A DNA stretch of 64,000 bases. Source: Hyphomicrobiales bacterium. GTDB lineage: Bacteria > Pseudomonadota > Alphaproteobacteria > Rhizobiales > Rhizobiaceae. Shown piece by piece: positions 27,831-37,812 of this stretch (positions are counted from its first letter, which is position 1; every line of letters begins with the position of its first letter). Made by a program: the position numbers and the translations under genes. The notes under the pieces were generated by a model that saw nothing but the letters and a program-made list of their open reading frames with translations, had not been told where the DNA came from and did no database searches. The stretch covers positions 74,726-138,725 of the forward strand of contig UCCA01000037.1 of the NCBI GenBank assembly GCA_900470805.1. Direction: 5' to 3'.

Positions 27831-29444
27831 ATGAACAAGCATATCACCCCGGCGGAAGCCGCAGCCCTGATCCCGGACGGCGCCATCGTTTCGGTTTCCT
27901 CATCGAGCGGTCTCGGCTGCCCGGATCTGATGCTGAAGGCAATCGGCGAGCGTTTCGATGCGACCGCACATCCGCGCGGCATCACCACGCTGCACCCGAT
28001 CGCCGCCGGCGATATGAGCGGTATCAAGGGCATCGACCATATAGCCAAGAAGGGGTTGCTCAAGCGCATCATCGGCGGCTCCTATCCGTCCGGCCCGTCG
28101 ACGGCGGAGCCGCCGATGATCTGGCAGATGATCACCGGCAACGAGATTCCCGCCTACAACATTCCGTCCGGCATCATGTTCGACATGCATCGCGAGGCGG
28201 CAGCCAAGCGTCCCGGCGTGCTGACGAAGATCGGCCTCGATACCTTCGTCGACCCGAAGCGCCAGGGTTGCGCGATGAATGCTGCTGCCGGCGAAGCGCC
28301 GGTGGTCAAGCGAGTGACGTTCGAGGGTGAGGACTGGCTGTATTTCCCAGCGATCAAACCCGATGTGACCATCGTCAGGGCGACCACGGCCGACGAGCAT
28401 GGCAACCTGACCTATGAGCACGAGGGCGCTTATCTCGGCGGGCTCGATCAGGCGCTGGCAGCCCGCAACAATGGCGGCATCGTCATCGCGCAGGTCAAGC
28501 GCATCACCAAGCAGGGCTCGCTGAAACCGCATGATGTTCGCGTGCCGGGCATGCTGGTGGACTATGTCGTTGTCGATCCGGAGCAGAAGCAGACCACGCA
28601 AACGGTTTACGACCCAGCCATATCAGGCGAGATATTCCGCCCGCTCGACACGTTCCGCGTTCCAGAGTTCAATATCCAGAAGGTCATCGCGCGCCGTGTC
28701 GCGCAGGAGTTGCGGGCGAATAGCTGCGTCAATCTCGGTTTCGGCATCTCGGCCAACGTTCCGCGCATCCTGATGGAAGAGGGCCAGCATGGCGCCGTCA
28801 CCTGGGTGATCGAACAGGGCGCCGTCGGCGGGGTGCCGTTGCTCGACTTCGCCTTCGGCTGCGCCTCCAATGCCGATGCCTACATGCCGTCACCCTATCA
28901 GTTCACCTACTTTCAGGGCGGAGGCTTCGATGCATCGTTGCTGTCCTTCCTCGAGATCGGCAAAGACGGATCCGTCAACGTCTCCAAACTGTCTTTCCGC
29001 CCGCACGTGACGGCCGGGGCCGGTGGCTTCGTCGATATTACCGCGCGGGCGAAGAAGATCGTTTTCTCGGGCATGTTCAACGCTGGCGCCAAACTTGCCA
29101 TCGTGGATGGCAAGCTGGTGATCGAGAAGGAAGGCAAGCTCAAGAAGCTTGTCAACGAGGTCGAGCACGTCACCTTCTCCGGCCGTCGGGCCATCGAACA
29201 GGGGCAGGACATCACCTACGTCACCGAGCGTTGCGTGATGATGCTGACGCCGGATGGCATCGTTCTTACGGAGATTGCGCCGGGGATCGACGTTCAGACG
29301 CACATTCTTGACCAGTCCGAATTCCAGTTGATCGTGGCAGATGATCTCAAGGTGATGGATGCCAAGCTATTTTCGGAAGACCTGATCGGCCTTTCGCTGC
29401 CTGTCAAAGGCGCCCGCGTTCTGGAGGGCACTTTCCATGACTAG
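27831..29444 (+). CDS. Acyl-CoA:acetate/propionate CoA-transferase (YdiF-like, family I)
   Basis: A 537-residue single-chain family I CoA-transferase with fused alpha and beta halves. Residues about 1-240 carry the alpha signature (PDGAIVSVSSSSGLGCPDLM) and about 275-510 the beta half, with the catalytic Glu328 in WVIEQGAVGG. Such enzymes move CoA between short-chain acyl groups and are cytoplasmic. The ATG at 27831 fits the protein start; a TTG at 27822 overlaps the previous stop. Its presence in a sugar-import operon is odd and suggests that the imported compound is split to a short acid. Confidence 0.9.
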   Translation: MNKHITPAEAAALIPDGAIVSVSSSSGLGCPDLMLKAIGERFDATAHPRGITTLHPIAAGDMSGIKGIDHIAKKGLLKRIIGGSYPSGPSTAEPPMIWQMITGNEIPAYNIPSGIMFDMHREAAAKRPGVLTKIGLDTFVDPKRQGCAMNAAAGEAPVVKRVTFEGEDWLYFPAIKPDVTIVRATTADEHGNLTYEHEGAYLGGLDQALAARNNGGIVIAQVKRITKQGSLKPHDVRVPGMLVDYVVVDPEQKQTTQTVYDPAISGEIFRPLDTFRVPEFNIQKVIARRVAQELRANSCVNLGFGISANVPRILMEEGQHGAVTWVIEQGAVGGVPLLDFAFGCASNADAYMPSPYQFTYFQGGGFDASLLSFLEIGKDGSVNVSKLSFRPHVTAGAGGFVDITARAKKIVFSGMFNAGAKLAIVDGKLVIEKEGKLKKLVNEVEHVTFSGRRAIEQGQDITYVTERCVMMLTPDGIVLTEIAPGIDVQTHILDQSEFQLIVADDLKVMDAKLFSEDLIGLSLPVKGARVLEGTFHD

Positions 29445-30216
29445 CGGAACGGTACGTGTCGACATCGAGGGGCATATCGCGGTCATGACGGTTTCGCGTC
29501 CCGAGAAGCTGAATGCGCTCGATCTCGACATGCTCAAGGCTCTTGCGATCGCGACTGACGAAGTCGAGGCCAACGCCGCTGTCCGCGTCGCGATCCTGAC
29601 AGGAGACGGCAAGGCGTTCTCTGCCGGAGGCGACATCAAGGCGTGGGGGCATATGGATGCGCAGCAATTCGGGCACGCCTGGGTGCGCTTTGGCCACCGC
29701 GTGTTCGAGCGGCTGGCAACGCTTCGGGTGCCGCTGATCGCGGCGCTGAACGGTCATGCGCTCGGCGGCGGGCTGGAGCTTGCCGGCGTCGCCGATATTC
29801 GTGTCGCGGAGGAGCAGATCAAGATCGGCCTGCCTGAGACGGGGCTTGGGATGGTGCCGGGCTGGTCGGGCACGCAGCGCCTGGTCAAGCGGTTCGGCGC
29901 GCAGATCGTCCGACGGATGGCTTTGGGTGGCGAGATTTTCACCGCAGAGGAAGCGCGCCAGTTCGGCGTGGTCGACAAGGTGGTCGCCACGGGTGCAGCG
30001 CTTGATGCGGCCAGAGACTATGCGAAGCGCATCGCAGCACGCGGGCCGGCTGCGCTGGAGGTTGCGAAGCTGATGATCGCCTCGGCAAATGGAGAGGACA
30101 ACGGCACGGCGGTGGAGGCACTTGGGTCGATCCTGGTGGCCAAGACCGGTGACCTCCGGGAAGGCGTTGCTGCGTTCAGCGAGAAGCGCCCGGCAGAATT
30201 CAAGGGAGAATGGTGA
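29437..30216 (+). CDS. Enoyl-CoA hydratase/isomerase family protein
   Basis: A 259-residue crotonase-fold enzyme. The oxyanion-hole segments are GDGKAFSAGGDIKAWG near residue 55 and NGHALGGGLELAGVADIRVA near 105, and a Glu in GLPETGLGMVPGWSGTQRL corresponds to a crotonase catalytic glutamate. It acts on a CoA thioester by hydration, isomerisation or C-C cleavage. It overlaps the CoA-transferase by eight bases and the aldehyde dehydrogenase by one, so all three are co-translated. No acyl-CoA dehydrogenase or thiolase accompanies it, so it is not a complete beta-oxidation set. Confidence 0.92.
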   Translation: MTSGTVRVDIEGHIAVMTVSRPEKLNALDLDMLKALAIATDEVEANAAVRVAILTGDGKAFSAGGDIKAWGHMDAQQFGHAWVRFGHRVFERLATLRVPLIAALNGHALGGGLELAGVADIRVAEEQIKIGLPETGLGMVPGWSGTQRLVKRFGAQIVRRMALGGEIFTAEEARQFGVVDKVVATGAALDAARDYAKRIAARGPAALEVAKLMIASANGEDNGTAVEALGSILVAKTGDLREGVAAFSEKRPAEFKGEW

Positions 30217-31724
30217 TGACAGTTCTGGTGAACCCGAAGGCGCTGAGCGACCTCAAGGTGCGCGACTTCAAGATGCTGATCGATGGCAAATGGCTGTCGG
30301 GCAACGGCGCACCGATCGAGCGCGTCGCGCCAAGCCACGGCGTCGTCGTCAGCCGCTTCCAGGCTGGCTCGAAAGCCGACGCCGAACGCGCCATCGCCGC
30401 CGCCCGCAAAGCTTTCGACACCGGGCCATGGCCGCGGATGACAGCATCCGAGCGCTCTGCGATCCTGTTGAAGGCTGCCGACCTGATTGCCGCGCGCGCT
30501 GACGAACTCGCCTATCTCGACGCGATCGAGGCCGGCAAGCCGATCACTCAGGTCAAGGGCGAGATCGGCGGTTCGGTCGATATCTGGCGTTACGCCGCAG
30601 CCCTTGCGCGCGATCTGCATGGCGAGAGCTACAACACGCTCGGTGACGGAACCTTGGGCGTCGTGCTGCGCGAGGCGATCGGTGTCGTCTCGATCATCAC
30701 GCCCTGGAACTTCCCGTTTCTGATCGTCGGCCAAAAACTCCCCTTTGCGCTGGCGGCCGGCTGCACATGCGTCGTGAAGCCGTCGGAACTGACGTCGGGT
30801 TCGACCATTCTGCTCGGCGAAATCCTGCAGGAGGCGGGAGTTCCGGATGGAGTGGTCAATATCGTCACGGGGACCGGCGCTGAGGTCGGCGCCATCATGA
30901 CATCTCATCCCGACGTCGACATGGTGTCCTTCACCGGCTCGACCGGTGTTGGTAAGCTGACGATGACCAACGCGGCGCAGACGCTGAAGAAGGTATCGCT
31001 CGAGCTGGGTGGCAAGAACCCGCAGATCGTCTTCCCGGATGCCGATCTCGACGGCTTCATCGACGCGGCCGTCTTCGGCGCCTATTTCAATGCCGGAGAA
31101 TGCTGCAATGCCGGCTCGCGACTGATTTTGCACAAGAGCATTGCAAAAGACGTCGTTGCACGCGTCGCGGCGCTGGCCAGGAACGTGAAGGTCGGCGATC
31201 CCCTCGATCCGACGACGCAGGTGGGCGCCATCATCACGCCGCAGCATTTCGACAAGATCGCCGGCTATGTCGCGGCGGCCAGGAGCGCCGGCGCCGAGAT
31301 CGCCCATGGCGGCGAGGCGCTCGATCTCGGCATGGGCCAGTTCATGGCGCCGACCATTCTTTCACAGGTTACACCAGACATGACGGTCGCACGCGAGGAG
31401 GTGTTCGGCCCAGTTCTGTCGGTACTGACCTTCGAGACCACCGAGGAAGCGATCGAGATCGCCAACTCTATCGACTACGGCCTGTCGGCAGGCGTCTGGA
31501 GCAAGGATTTCGACACCTGCCTGACGGTCGGTCGGCGTGTGCGGGCCGGTACCGTGTGGATGAACACCTTCATGGACGGCGCTTCGGAGTTGCCGTTCGG
31601 CGGCTATAAGCAATCCGGCCTCGGGCGCGAACTCGGACGCCATGCGGTCGAGGACTACACCGAGACGAAGACGCTCAACATGCATATCGGCGCCCGCACC
31701 AGCTGGTGGATGCCACGGAGCTAA
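30216..31724 (+). CDS. NAD(P)-dependent aldehyde dehydrogenase
   Basis: A 502-residue ALDH. The cofactor-binding ITPWNFPFLI, the FTGSTGVGKLTM loop, the general-base Glu in SLELGGKNPQIVF and the nucleophile Cys in NAGECCNAGSRL are all present. It oxidises an aldehyde to the acid. The ATG at 30216 shares its first base with the upstream stop and has GGAG seven bases before it; the ATG at 30210 is less well placed. A strong intercistronic hairpin follows before the sugar-binding protein gene. Confidence 0.93.
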   Translation: MTVLVNPKALSDLKVRDFKMLIDGKWLSGNGAPIERVAPSHGVVVSRFQAGSKADAERAIAAARKAFDTGPWPRMTASERSAILLKAADLIAARADELAYLDAIEAGKPITQVKGEIGGSVDIWRYAAALARDLHGESYNTLGDGTLGVVLREAIGVVSIITPWNFPFLIVGQKLPFALAAGCTCVVKPSELTSGSTILLGEILQEAGVPDGVVNIVTGTGAEVGAIMTSHPDVDMVSFTGSTGVGKLTMTNAAQTLKKVSLELGGKNPQIVFPDADLDGFIDAAVFGAYFNAGECCNAGSRLILHKSIAKDVVARVAALARNVKVGDPLDPTTQVGAIITPQHFDKIAGYVAAARSAGAEIAHGGEALDLGMGQFMAPTILSQVTPDMTVAREEVFGPVLSVLTFETTEEAIEIANSIDYGLSAGVWSKDFDTCLTVGRRVRAGTVWMNTFMDGASELPFGGYKQSGLGRELGRHAVEDYTETKTLNMHIGARTSWWMPRS

Positions 31725-31745
31725 AAGCCGGCCCTTGGCCGGCTT
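31725..31745 (+). terminator. Hairpin between aldehyde dehydrogenase and ABC genes
   Basis: A perfect 9-bp stem (AAGCCGGCC, loop CTT, GGCCGGCTT). The plus-strand side lacks a T run, so it may act as an mRNA stability or partial-termination element rather than a full stop within the operon. Confidence 0.6.
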
Positions 31746-31829
31746 GAGGAAACCACGCTCGAGGAGGGCGGGGGAATACGGAACGGGAATGGGTCCCGTT
31801 TCGCGAACTTGAAAACGGGAGGTTTTCAA

Positions 31830-33092
31830 ATGCGCAGGTTTCTGACGGCGACCGCTATGGTCGCATTGGCAATGGGCGCAGCGGGCGGCTTGGCGCGCGC
31901 TGATGATGTAAAAGAAGTTCAGATGCTGCATTGGTGGACATCTGGCGGCGAAGCGGCCGCACTCAACGTTCTGAAGGGCGATCTGTCGAAGGAAGGATAC
32001 GCGTGGAAAGACGTGCCGGTTGCCGGCGGCGGCGGCGACGCGGCCATGACCGCACTGAAGGCGATGGTGGCGGCCGGAACGTATCCGACCGCATCGCAGA
32101 TGCTCGGCTACACCGTTCTCGACTACGCGCAGGCCGGTGTGATGGGCGATCTCACCGAGACCGCCAAGAAGGAAGGCTGGGACAAGTCCGTTCCGGCTGC
32201 ACTCCAGAAGTTCTCCGTCTATGACGGCAAGTGGGTCGCAGCACCGGTCAACGTGCACTCGGTCAATTGGCTCTGGATCAACAAGGCGGTGATGGACAAG
32301 ATCGGCGGCACCGAGCCGAAGACTTTCGAAGACCTCGTTGCCCTGCTCGACAAGGCCAAGGCCGCTGGCGTGACGCCGCTGGCACTTGGCGGACAGAACT
32401 GGCAGGAAGCCACGATGTTCGACTCGGTCGTGCTGTCGACCGGCGGGCCTGAGTTCTACAAGAAGGCGTTCAACGATCTCGACGAAGAGTCGCTGAAGTC
32501 CGACACGATGAAGAAGTCGTTCGACAACCTCGCAACACTGATCAAGTACGTCGATCCGAACTTCTCGGGCCGCGACTGGAACCTTGCGACCGCCATGGTC
32601 ATCAAGGGTGATGCGCTGGTTCAGGTGATGGGCGACTGGGCAAAGGGCGAATTCGTGGCGGCGAAGAAGACGCCGAACACCGACTTCCTTTGCTACCGCT
32701 TCCCGGGCACCGACGGCAGCGTGATCTACAACTCCGACATGTTCGGCATGTTCAACGTGCCTGACGATCGCAAGGCCGCCCAGGTGGCGCTCGCGACGGC
32801 AACGCTGTCGAAGAGCTTCCAGTCCGCGTTCAACGTCGTCAAGGGCTCGGTTCCTGCCCGTACCGACGTGCCGGATACAGACTTCGACGCCTGCGGCAAG
32901 AAGGGTATCGCCGACCTGAAGGCTGCCAACGAAGGCGGCACGCTGTTCGGCTCGCTGGCACAGGGCTATGGCGCGCCTCCGGCCGTTGCCAACGCCTACA
33001 AGGACGTCGTCTCGAAGTTCGTCCACGGCCAGATCAAGACCTCCGATCAGGCCGTCGAGGAGTTGGTCAAGGCGATCGACGACGCGAAGTAA
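31830..33092 (+). CDS. Sugar ABC transporter periplasmic binding protein (CUT1, glucose/mannose type)
   Basis: A 420-residue family 1 solute-binding protein. The signal peptide ends near GGLARADD. The mature protein begins [20 protein letters not shown], the ligand-pocket pattern of GtsA/glucose-mannose binding proteins, and contains [19 protein letters not shown] and [25 protein letters not shown] seven bases before the ATG at 31830 selects that start. Its ligand is a sugar or sugar-like compound. It is separated from the permeases by a hairpin, as is usual where the binding protein is made in excess. Confidence 0.93.
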   Translation: MRRFLTATAMVALAMGAAGGLARADDVKEVQMLHWWTSGGEAAALNVLKGDLSKEGYAWKDVPVAGGGGDAAMTALKAMVAAGTYPTASQMLGYTVLDYAQAGVMGDLTETAKKEGWDKSVPAALQKFSVYDGKWVAAPVNVHSVNWLWINKAVMDKIGGTEPKTFEDLVALLDKAKAAGVTPLALGGQNWQEATMFDSVVLSTGGPEFYKKAFNDLDEESLKSDTMKKSFDNLATLIKYVDPNFSGRDWNLATAMVIKGDALVQVMGDWAKGEFVAAKKTPNTDFLCYRFPGTDGSVIYNSDMFGMFNVPDDRKAAQVALATATLSKSFQSAFNVVKGSVPARTDVPDTDFDACGKKGIADLKAANEGGTLFGSLAQGYGAPPAVANAYKDVVSKFVHGQIKTSDQAVEELVKAIDDAK

Positions 33093-33109
33093 TTAGCATC
33101 CGAGCATGG

Positions 33110-33137
33110 TCTTCCCCGCCTTGAATGGCGGGGAAGA
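33110..33137 (+). promoter_or_regulatory. Intercistronic hairpin after the binding-protein gene
   Basis: A perfect 11-bp stem (TCTTCCCCGCC and its complement) with a TTGAAT loop, about 18 bases after the binding-protein stop and with no T tract. This is the expected place for a retroregulatory hairpin that raises binding-protein mRNA over permease mRNA. Confidence 0.65.
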
Positions 33138-33169
33138 TGCCGATTGCCAACGTCACCCTTGGGAGGGGG

Positions 33170-34132
33170 ATGAATGTCATGAGCACAATCGCTACCACCA
33201 AACCTGACGTCACGCCGCAGCGCGGAACGTCGTTCTCCATGCGCGGCTGGATGCAGGACGCGCTTCCGAAGATCGTGCTCGCGCCGAGTTTCGTCATCAC
33301 GCTGGTTTTCGTCTACGGCTTCATCCTGTGGACGGTCTATCTATCCTTCACCAATTCCAAGACCTTCCCGTCCTACGCGCTGACCGGGCCCCGCGCCTAT
33401 CAACGGCTGTGGCGCTGGACCTTCGAAAGCGATCCACCCTCAAGCTGGTACACATCGATCACCAATATGGGGATTTTCGGCTTTCTCTATATCGGCATCT
33501 GCCTCGGTCTCGGGCTGCTGCTGGCAATCCTGCTCGACCAGAAAATCCGAGGCGAAGGGATATTGCGGCCGATCTTCCTCTATCCGATGGCGCTGTCCTT
33601 CATCGTCACCGGCGTGGCGTGGAAATGGTTCCTCGATCCCGGCCTCGGCCTCGAGCAGACGCTGCATCACTTCGGCTGGACGAGCTTCCACTTCGACTGG
33701 ATCAAGAACAAGGACTTCGTGATCTACACCGTCGTTATCGCCGGCGTCTGGCAGGCCTCAGGCTTTGTCATGGCGATGTTCCTGGCGGGTCTGCGCGGCA
33801 TCGACAGCGAGATCATGAAGGCGGCGCAGATCGACGGCGCATCGACGGTGCAGCTCTACCGCCGCATCATCATTCCGCTGCTGCGACCGGTGTTCTTGTC
33901 GGCGTTCATCGTGCTCGCACACATGGCGATCAAGTCCTACGACCTTGTCGTCGCTTTGACCTCCGGCGGGCCCGGCGGCTCGGCCTGGCTGCCGTCGAAC
34001 TTCATGTACGAATACACCTTCAAGCGTAACGAGATGGCCGTTGGATCCGCGAGTGCCGTGATCATGCTGATGACGATCTCGGCGATCATCGTGCCTTATC
34101 TCTATTCCGAACTGCGGGAGAAATCACGATGA
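33170..34132 (+). CDS. Sugar ABC transporter permease (CUT1 subunit 1)
   Basis: A 320-residue membrane protein with about six helices and the EAA loop (GLRGIDSEIMKAAQIDGAST) near residue 220 that docks the ATPase. The first helix is preceded by about 30 polar residues. GGAGG precedes ATGs at 33170 (3 bases) and 33179 (12 bases), so the start is uncertain by three residues. It is the MalF-like partner of the next gene and overlaps it by four bases. Confidence 0.92.
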   Translation: MNVMSTIATTKPDVTPQRGTSFSMRGWMQDALPKIVLAPSFVITLVFVYGFILWTVYLSFTNSKTFPSYALTGPRAYQRLWRWTFESDPPSSWYTSITNMGIFGFLYIGICLGLGLLLAILLDQKIRGEGILRPIFLYPMALSFIVTGVAWKWFLDPGLGLEQTLHHFGWTSFHFDWIKNKDFVIYTVVIAGVWQASGFVMAMFLAGLRGIDSEIMKAAQIDGASTVQLYRRIIIPLLRPVFLSAFIVLAHMAIKSYDLVVALTSGGPGGSAWLPSNFMYEYTFKRNEMAVGSASAVIMLMTISAIIVPYLYSELREKSR

Positions 34133-35073
34133 GCGCAGTGACATCGGATCTGCCCAGTTCATCCAACCTGGCGCGCACCCGGCTTTTCAACCGGATCTTC
34201 ATTTACGGCATCCTCGCGATCTTCGCGATCATCTATCTGATGCCGCTCTTCGTCATGCTGGTCACCTCGTTCAAGACCATGGACGAAATCCAGAACGGTA
34301 ACATGCTGTCGCTGCCGTCAGCACCAACCTTCGAGCCCTGGGTCAAGGCATGGGGCGAGACCTGCGTCGGGCTGACCTGCGCCGGCATCAAGGGCTATTT
34401 CTGGAACTCCATCAAGATGGTCGTTCCCGCCGTTGCCATCTCGACCATCCTCGGCGCGCTCAACGGCTACGTGCTGACCAAGTGGCGGTTTCCCGGCCAT
34501 ACGCTGGTCTTCGGGCTCATGCTGTTTGCCTGCTTCATCCCGTTCCAGTCGGTGCTGCTGCCGATGGCGACCATTCTTGGCAGCCTCGGCCGTTTCGGTA
34601 ACACGCTGCGGAATGACATCGGCGTGTCGCTCGGCTTCGGCAACCCGACGGTCAATCTGGTCATCGTTCACGTGGTCTACGGCCTCGGCTTCACCACGCT
34701 GTTTTTCCGCAACTACTATGAGGCCTTTCCGACGGAACTCGTTCGGGCGGCACAGGTGGATGGCGCGAGCTTCTTCCAGATCTTCCGCCGCATCATGCTG
34801 CCGAACTCTTTACCGATCATCGTTGTCACCGTGATCTACCAGTTCACCAACATCTGGAACGACTTCCTGTTCGCCTCGGCTTACGCCGGCACCGGTGAAT
34901 CCATGCCGATGACGGTAGCGCTCAACAACGTCGTCAACACCTCCACCGGTGTGGTCGAATATAATGTCAACATGGCCGCCGCGATGATCGCCGCCATGCC
35001 CACGCTCCTCGTTTACATCCTCGCCGGCCGCTACTTCGTTCGCGGACTGATGGCGGGCGCGGTCAAAGGATAA
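34129..35073 (+). CDS. Sugar ABC transporter permease (CUT1 subunit 2)
   Basis: A 314-residue MalG-like permease with helices at both ends and an EAA loop (FPTELVRAAQVDGASFFQIF) near residue 200. Its N-terminus has YGILAIFAIIYLMPLFVMLV and the family VTSFKTMDEI motif. Translation is coupled to the first permease, and the ATPase gene begins five bases after its stop. It completes the heterodimeric channel for the imported sugar-like compound. Confidence 0.92.
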   Translation: MSAVTSDLPSSSNLARTRLFNRIFIYGILAIFAIIYLMPLFVMLVTSFKTMDEIQNGNMLSLPSAPTFEPWVKAWGETCVGLTCAGIKGYFWNSIKMVVPAVAISTILGALNGYVLTKWRFPGHTLVFGLMLFACFIPFQSVLLPMATILGSLGRFGNTLRNDIGVSLGFGNPTVNLVIVHVVYGLGFTTLFFRNYYEAFPTELVRAAQVDGASFFQIFRRIMLPNSLPIIVVTVIYQFTNIWNDFLFASAYAGTGESMPMTVALNNVVNTSTGVVEYNVNMAAAMIAAMPTLLVYILAGRYFVRGLMAGAVKG

Positions 35074-35077
35074 TCCC

Positions 35078-36193
35078 ATGGCTTTCCTCGAAATCTCAGG
35101 CCTCAGAAAGCGTTTCGGCGCACTGGAAATTCTCAAGGGCATCGATCTTGAGCTGGAAAAGGGCGGCTTCCTCGTGCTGGTCGGTCCGTCCGGCTGCGGC
35201 AAGTCCACGCTGCTCAACACCATCGCGGGACTGGAGGCGATCACCGAGGGAGACATCCGCGTCGATGGTCGCACCATCTCCGATCTGCATCCATCCAAGC
35301 GCGACATCGCCATGGTGTTCCAGAGCTACGCGCTTTATCCGAACATGACGGTCGCGGGGAACATCTCCTTCGGCATGGAAATGCGCGGCGTGCCGGCCGA
35401 CGAGCGCAAGGCAGCGATCGACAAGGTCGCCAAGGTGCTGCAGATCGGCCATCTGCTGGACCGCAAGCCGAGCCAGCTATCAGGCGGCCAGCGGCAGCGC
35501 GTCGCCATGGGCCGTGCACTTGTGCGCGACCCCAAGCTCTTCCTGTTCGACGAGCCGCTGTCAAACCTCGACGCCAAGCTGCGCGTCGACATGCGCATCG
35601 AGATCAAGCGTCTGCATCAGGCAACCGGCAAGACGATCGTCTATGTGACGCACGACCAGATCGAAGCTATGACGCTGGCGACGAAGATCGCCGTGATGAA
35701 GGACGGCGAAGTCCAGCAGTTCGGCACGCCAGCCGAGATCTACAACAACCCCGCCAATATGTTCGTCGCCGACTTCATGGGCTCACCGGCCATGAACCTG
35801 CTCTCGGGCACCATCGAGCAGGGCGCGACGGGACTGTCGGTATCGCTGGCGCGGCCAAGCGGCGAACCAATCCTTCTGCCGATCGCGCCGGGCCGCGAGG
35901 CGCTCCAGGCGCATGCCGGTCGGCAGATCGTCTTCGGCATCCGTCCTGAAGCGCTGACCGATCCTGATGGCGCGGACCGCAACGCCAAGACTCTTGCCGA
36001 AGGCGATTGCCTGATCGATGTGGTCGAGCCGGCGGGCTCGGATACATTCGCCGTGACCAAGCTCGGCGGCAAGGAGGTCGTTGCCCGCCTGCGCGCCGAC
36101 GCCCGCATCCAGCCGGGCCAGAACGCGCGGCTGGCTTTCAACCTCGACAAGGTCGTCTTCTTCGACCCGCAGAGCCAGGCGCGGATCGCTTGA
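35078..36193 (+). CDS. Sugar ABC transporter ATPase (MalK/UgpC type)
   Basis: A 371-residue ATPase. Walker A GPSGCGKST lies near residue 33, signature LSGGQRQR near 134 and Walker B LFLFDEPLSNLDAKLR near 152. The C-terminal 130 residues form the OB-fold (TOBE-like) regulatory domain seen in MalK/UgpC, which distinguishes it from the amino-acid ATPase at 312-1103. AAAGGA seven bases before the ATG supports the start. It completes the importer; the GMC oxidoreductase gene follows at once. Confidence 0.94.
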   Translation: MAFLEISGLRKRFGALEILKGIDLELEKGGFLVLVGPSGCGKSTLLNTIAGLEAITEGDIRVDGRTISDLHPSKRDIAMVFQSYALYPNMTVAGNISFGMEMRGVPADERKAAIDKVAKVLQIGHLLDRKPSQLSGGQRQRVAMGRALVRDPKLFLFDEPLSNLDAKLRVDMRIEIKRLHQATGKTIVYVTHDQIEAMTLATKIAVMKDGEVQQFGTPAEIYNNPANMFVADFMGSPAMNLLSGTIEQGATGLSVSLARPSGEPILLPIAPGREALQAHAGRQIVFGIRPEALTDPDGADRNAKTLAEGDCLIDVVEPAGSDTFAVTKLGGKEVVARLRADARIQPGQNARLAFNLDKVVFFDPQSQARIA

Positions 36194-36215
36194 GGCTGAA
36201 GGCGGGAACAGCATA

Positions 36216-37721
36216 GTGGAAAAGACCCCTGATATCGTCATCATCGGCTCGGGCATCGGCGGCGCGACCGTCGCTGCCGGGCTCGCTCCAACCGGTGCGC
36301 AGATCCTCATTCTTGAAGCCGGCGAACGCATCGCCGACCACCCCGTCAATCGCGACCAGCGCGCGATATTCCAGCGCGGTCATTTCCGGCCGAAGGAGAC
36401 CTGGTACGAAGCCGACGGCACCGGCTTCAATCCCGGCAACTACTACAATGTCGGGGGGAATTCGAAGTTCTTCGGCGCCGTGCTGTCGCGTTATCGCCGT
36501 GAGGACTTTGAGGAAATCCGTCACCGCGAGGGTGTGTCGCCCGCATGGCCGTTTCCCTACGAGGAACTGGAGCCGTGGTATGGTCGCGCCGAGCGCCTGT
36601 ATCAAGTGCGTGGCGCGCTCGGCGAGGACCCGACGGAACCGCCCCATTCGACTGCTTACGACTATCCGCCGGTGCCGGAAGAGCCCGCGATCGCCGATGT
36701 CAGGGCACGTTTGAAGCACAAGGGGCTGCATCCGTCTTCGCTGCCGCTGGGTGTCGATATCGAACGGTGGCTGGCGAAGTCCCGAACGCCGTGGGATGCG
36801 CATCCGAATTCCGATGACGGCAAGATGGATGCGGAGACGGCAGCCCTTTCGCAGGCATTGCGACACCACAATGTCCGGCTGCAGACAGGCTCTCCCGTGA
36901 TCAAGCTTGAGGCCGATGCCGATGGCCGGATTTCGGGCGTGACCTATCGGAAGAATGGCGAGATCCATACACTGCGCCCGAAGCTTGTCATTCTCAGCGC
37001 GGGCGCGGTCCAATCGGCCGTGTTGCTGCTGCGCTCGGCGAACGGAACATTTGCCGAGGGGCTTGCCAATTCGTCTGGCCAGGTCGGGCGGAATTTCATG
37101 AATCACAACTCCTCGGCCGTGATCGGCGTATCGCCGAGATACCGCAACACCTCGATCTACCAGAAGACATTCGCCTTCAACGATTTCTATCTCTCCGACG
37201 GCAATGGCGGGCCGCCGCTTGGCAATGTTCAACTGCTCGGGCGCATCTCGGGAAAGGTTCTCAAGGGTTCTCTGCCCAAGGTTCCCGAATGGCTGCTTGA
37301 GCGAATCACCGGCCACGCGATCGATTTCTATGCCATGAGCGAGGACGTGCCGAACCCGGAAAGCCGGGTGATGGTCGACGGCGAGCGCATCGTCCTGAAA
37401 TGGCATCGCACCAACTGGGACGCCCATCTGTCGCTGGTGGCCAAGCTCAAGGACATACTGCGCTCGATCGGCTTTCCGATCGTGCTCAGCCGTCCGTTCG
37501 ACAAGCGCACCCCGTCGCATCAGTGCGGCACCGTCAGGATCGGTAACGATCCGGCCTCGGCGCCGCTCGACATCTACTGCCGCGCCTTCGACCACCCGAA
37601 CCTCTTCGTCGTCGATGCCAGCTTCCTGCCGACCTCGGCGGCCGTCAATCCGGCGCTGACGGTGGCGAGCCAAGCGCTACGGGTTGCCGACCACATCGCA
37701 TCGAAGGATCTGGGGTCATGA
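36216..37721 (+). CDS. GMC-family FAD oxidoreductase, carbohydrate 2/3-dehydrogenase-like
   Basis: A 501-residue flavoprotein. The N-terminal dinucleotide motif is DIVIIGSGIGGATVAAGLA. The C-terminal GMC domain has SHQCGTVRIGNDPASAPLD, FDHPNLFVVDASFLPTSAAV and NPALTVASQALR, the pattern of gluconate/glucoside dehydrogenase-type enzymes rather than choline dehydrogenase. The GTG at 36216 begins the protein just before the FAD fold; earlier frame-open codons lie inside the ATPase gene. No signal peptide or heme partner is visible. It probably oxidises a sugar hydroxyl to a ketone (inference from subgroup). Confidence 0.88.
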   Translation: MEKTPDIVIIGSGIGGATVAAGLAPTGAQILILEAGERIADHPVNRDQRAIFQRGHFRPKETWYEADGTGFNPGNYYNVGGNSKFFGAVLSRYRREDFEEIRHREGVSPAWPFPYEELEPWYGRAERLYQVRGALGEDPTEPPHSTAYDYPPVPEEPAIADVRARLKHKGLHPSSLPLGVDIERWLAKSRTPWDAHPNSDDGKMDAETAALSQALRHHNVRLQTGSPVIKLEADADGRISGVTYRKNGEIHTLRPKLVILSAGAVQSAVLLLRSANGTFAEGLANSSGQVGRNFMNHNSSAVIGVSPRYRNTSIYQKTFAFNDFYLSDGNGGPPLGNVQLLGRISGKVLKGSLPKVPEWLLERITGHAIDFYAMSEDVPNPESRVMVDGERIVLKWHRTNWDAHLSLVAKLKDILRSIGFPIVLSRPFDKRTPSHQCGTVRIGNDPASAPLDIYCRAFDHPNLFVVDASFLPTSAAVNPALTVASQALRVADHIASKDLGS

Positions 37722-37742
37722 TCCCCGTCGAATGGCTGGACG

Positions 37743-37768
37743 GCGGATGCCTCTGCACATGCATCCGC
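37743..37768 (+). promoter_or_regulatory. Intercistronic inverted repeat between the GMC genes
   Basis: GCGGATGC at 37743-37750 and its complement GCATCCGC at 37761-37768 enclose a 10-base loop in the 91-base gap between the two GMC genes. There is no T run, so it is probably an mRNA element rather than a terminator. Confidence 0.4.
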
Positions 37769-37812
37769 GTCGGCGCGGACAATGAATTTGCCTTACGGAA
37801 CAGGACATAAAG

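Noticed and set aside
31362-33026. Minus-strand 554-codon frame opposite the binding-protein gene
   Set aside because: No recognisable domain; the plus strand has a signal peptide and sugar-binding motifs.
36138-37673. Minus-strand 511-codon frame opposite the GMC gene
   Set aside because: Shadow of the GMC gene in reverse; no family pattern, and the plus strand has clear GMC motifs.
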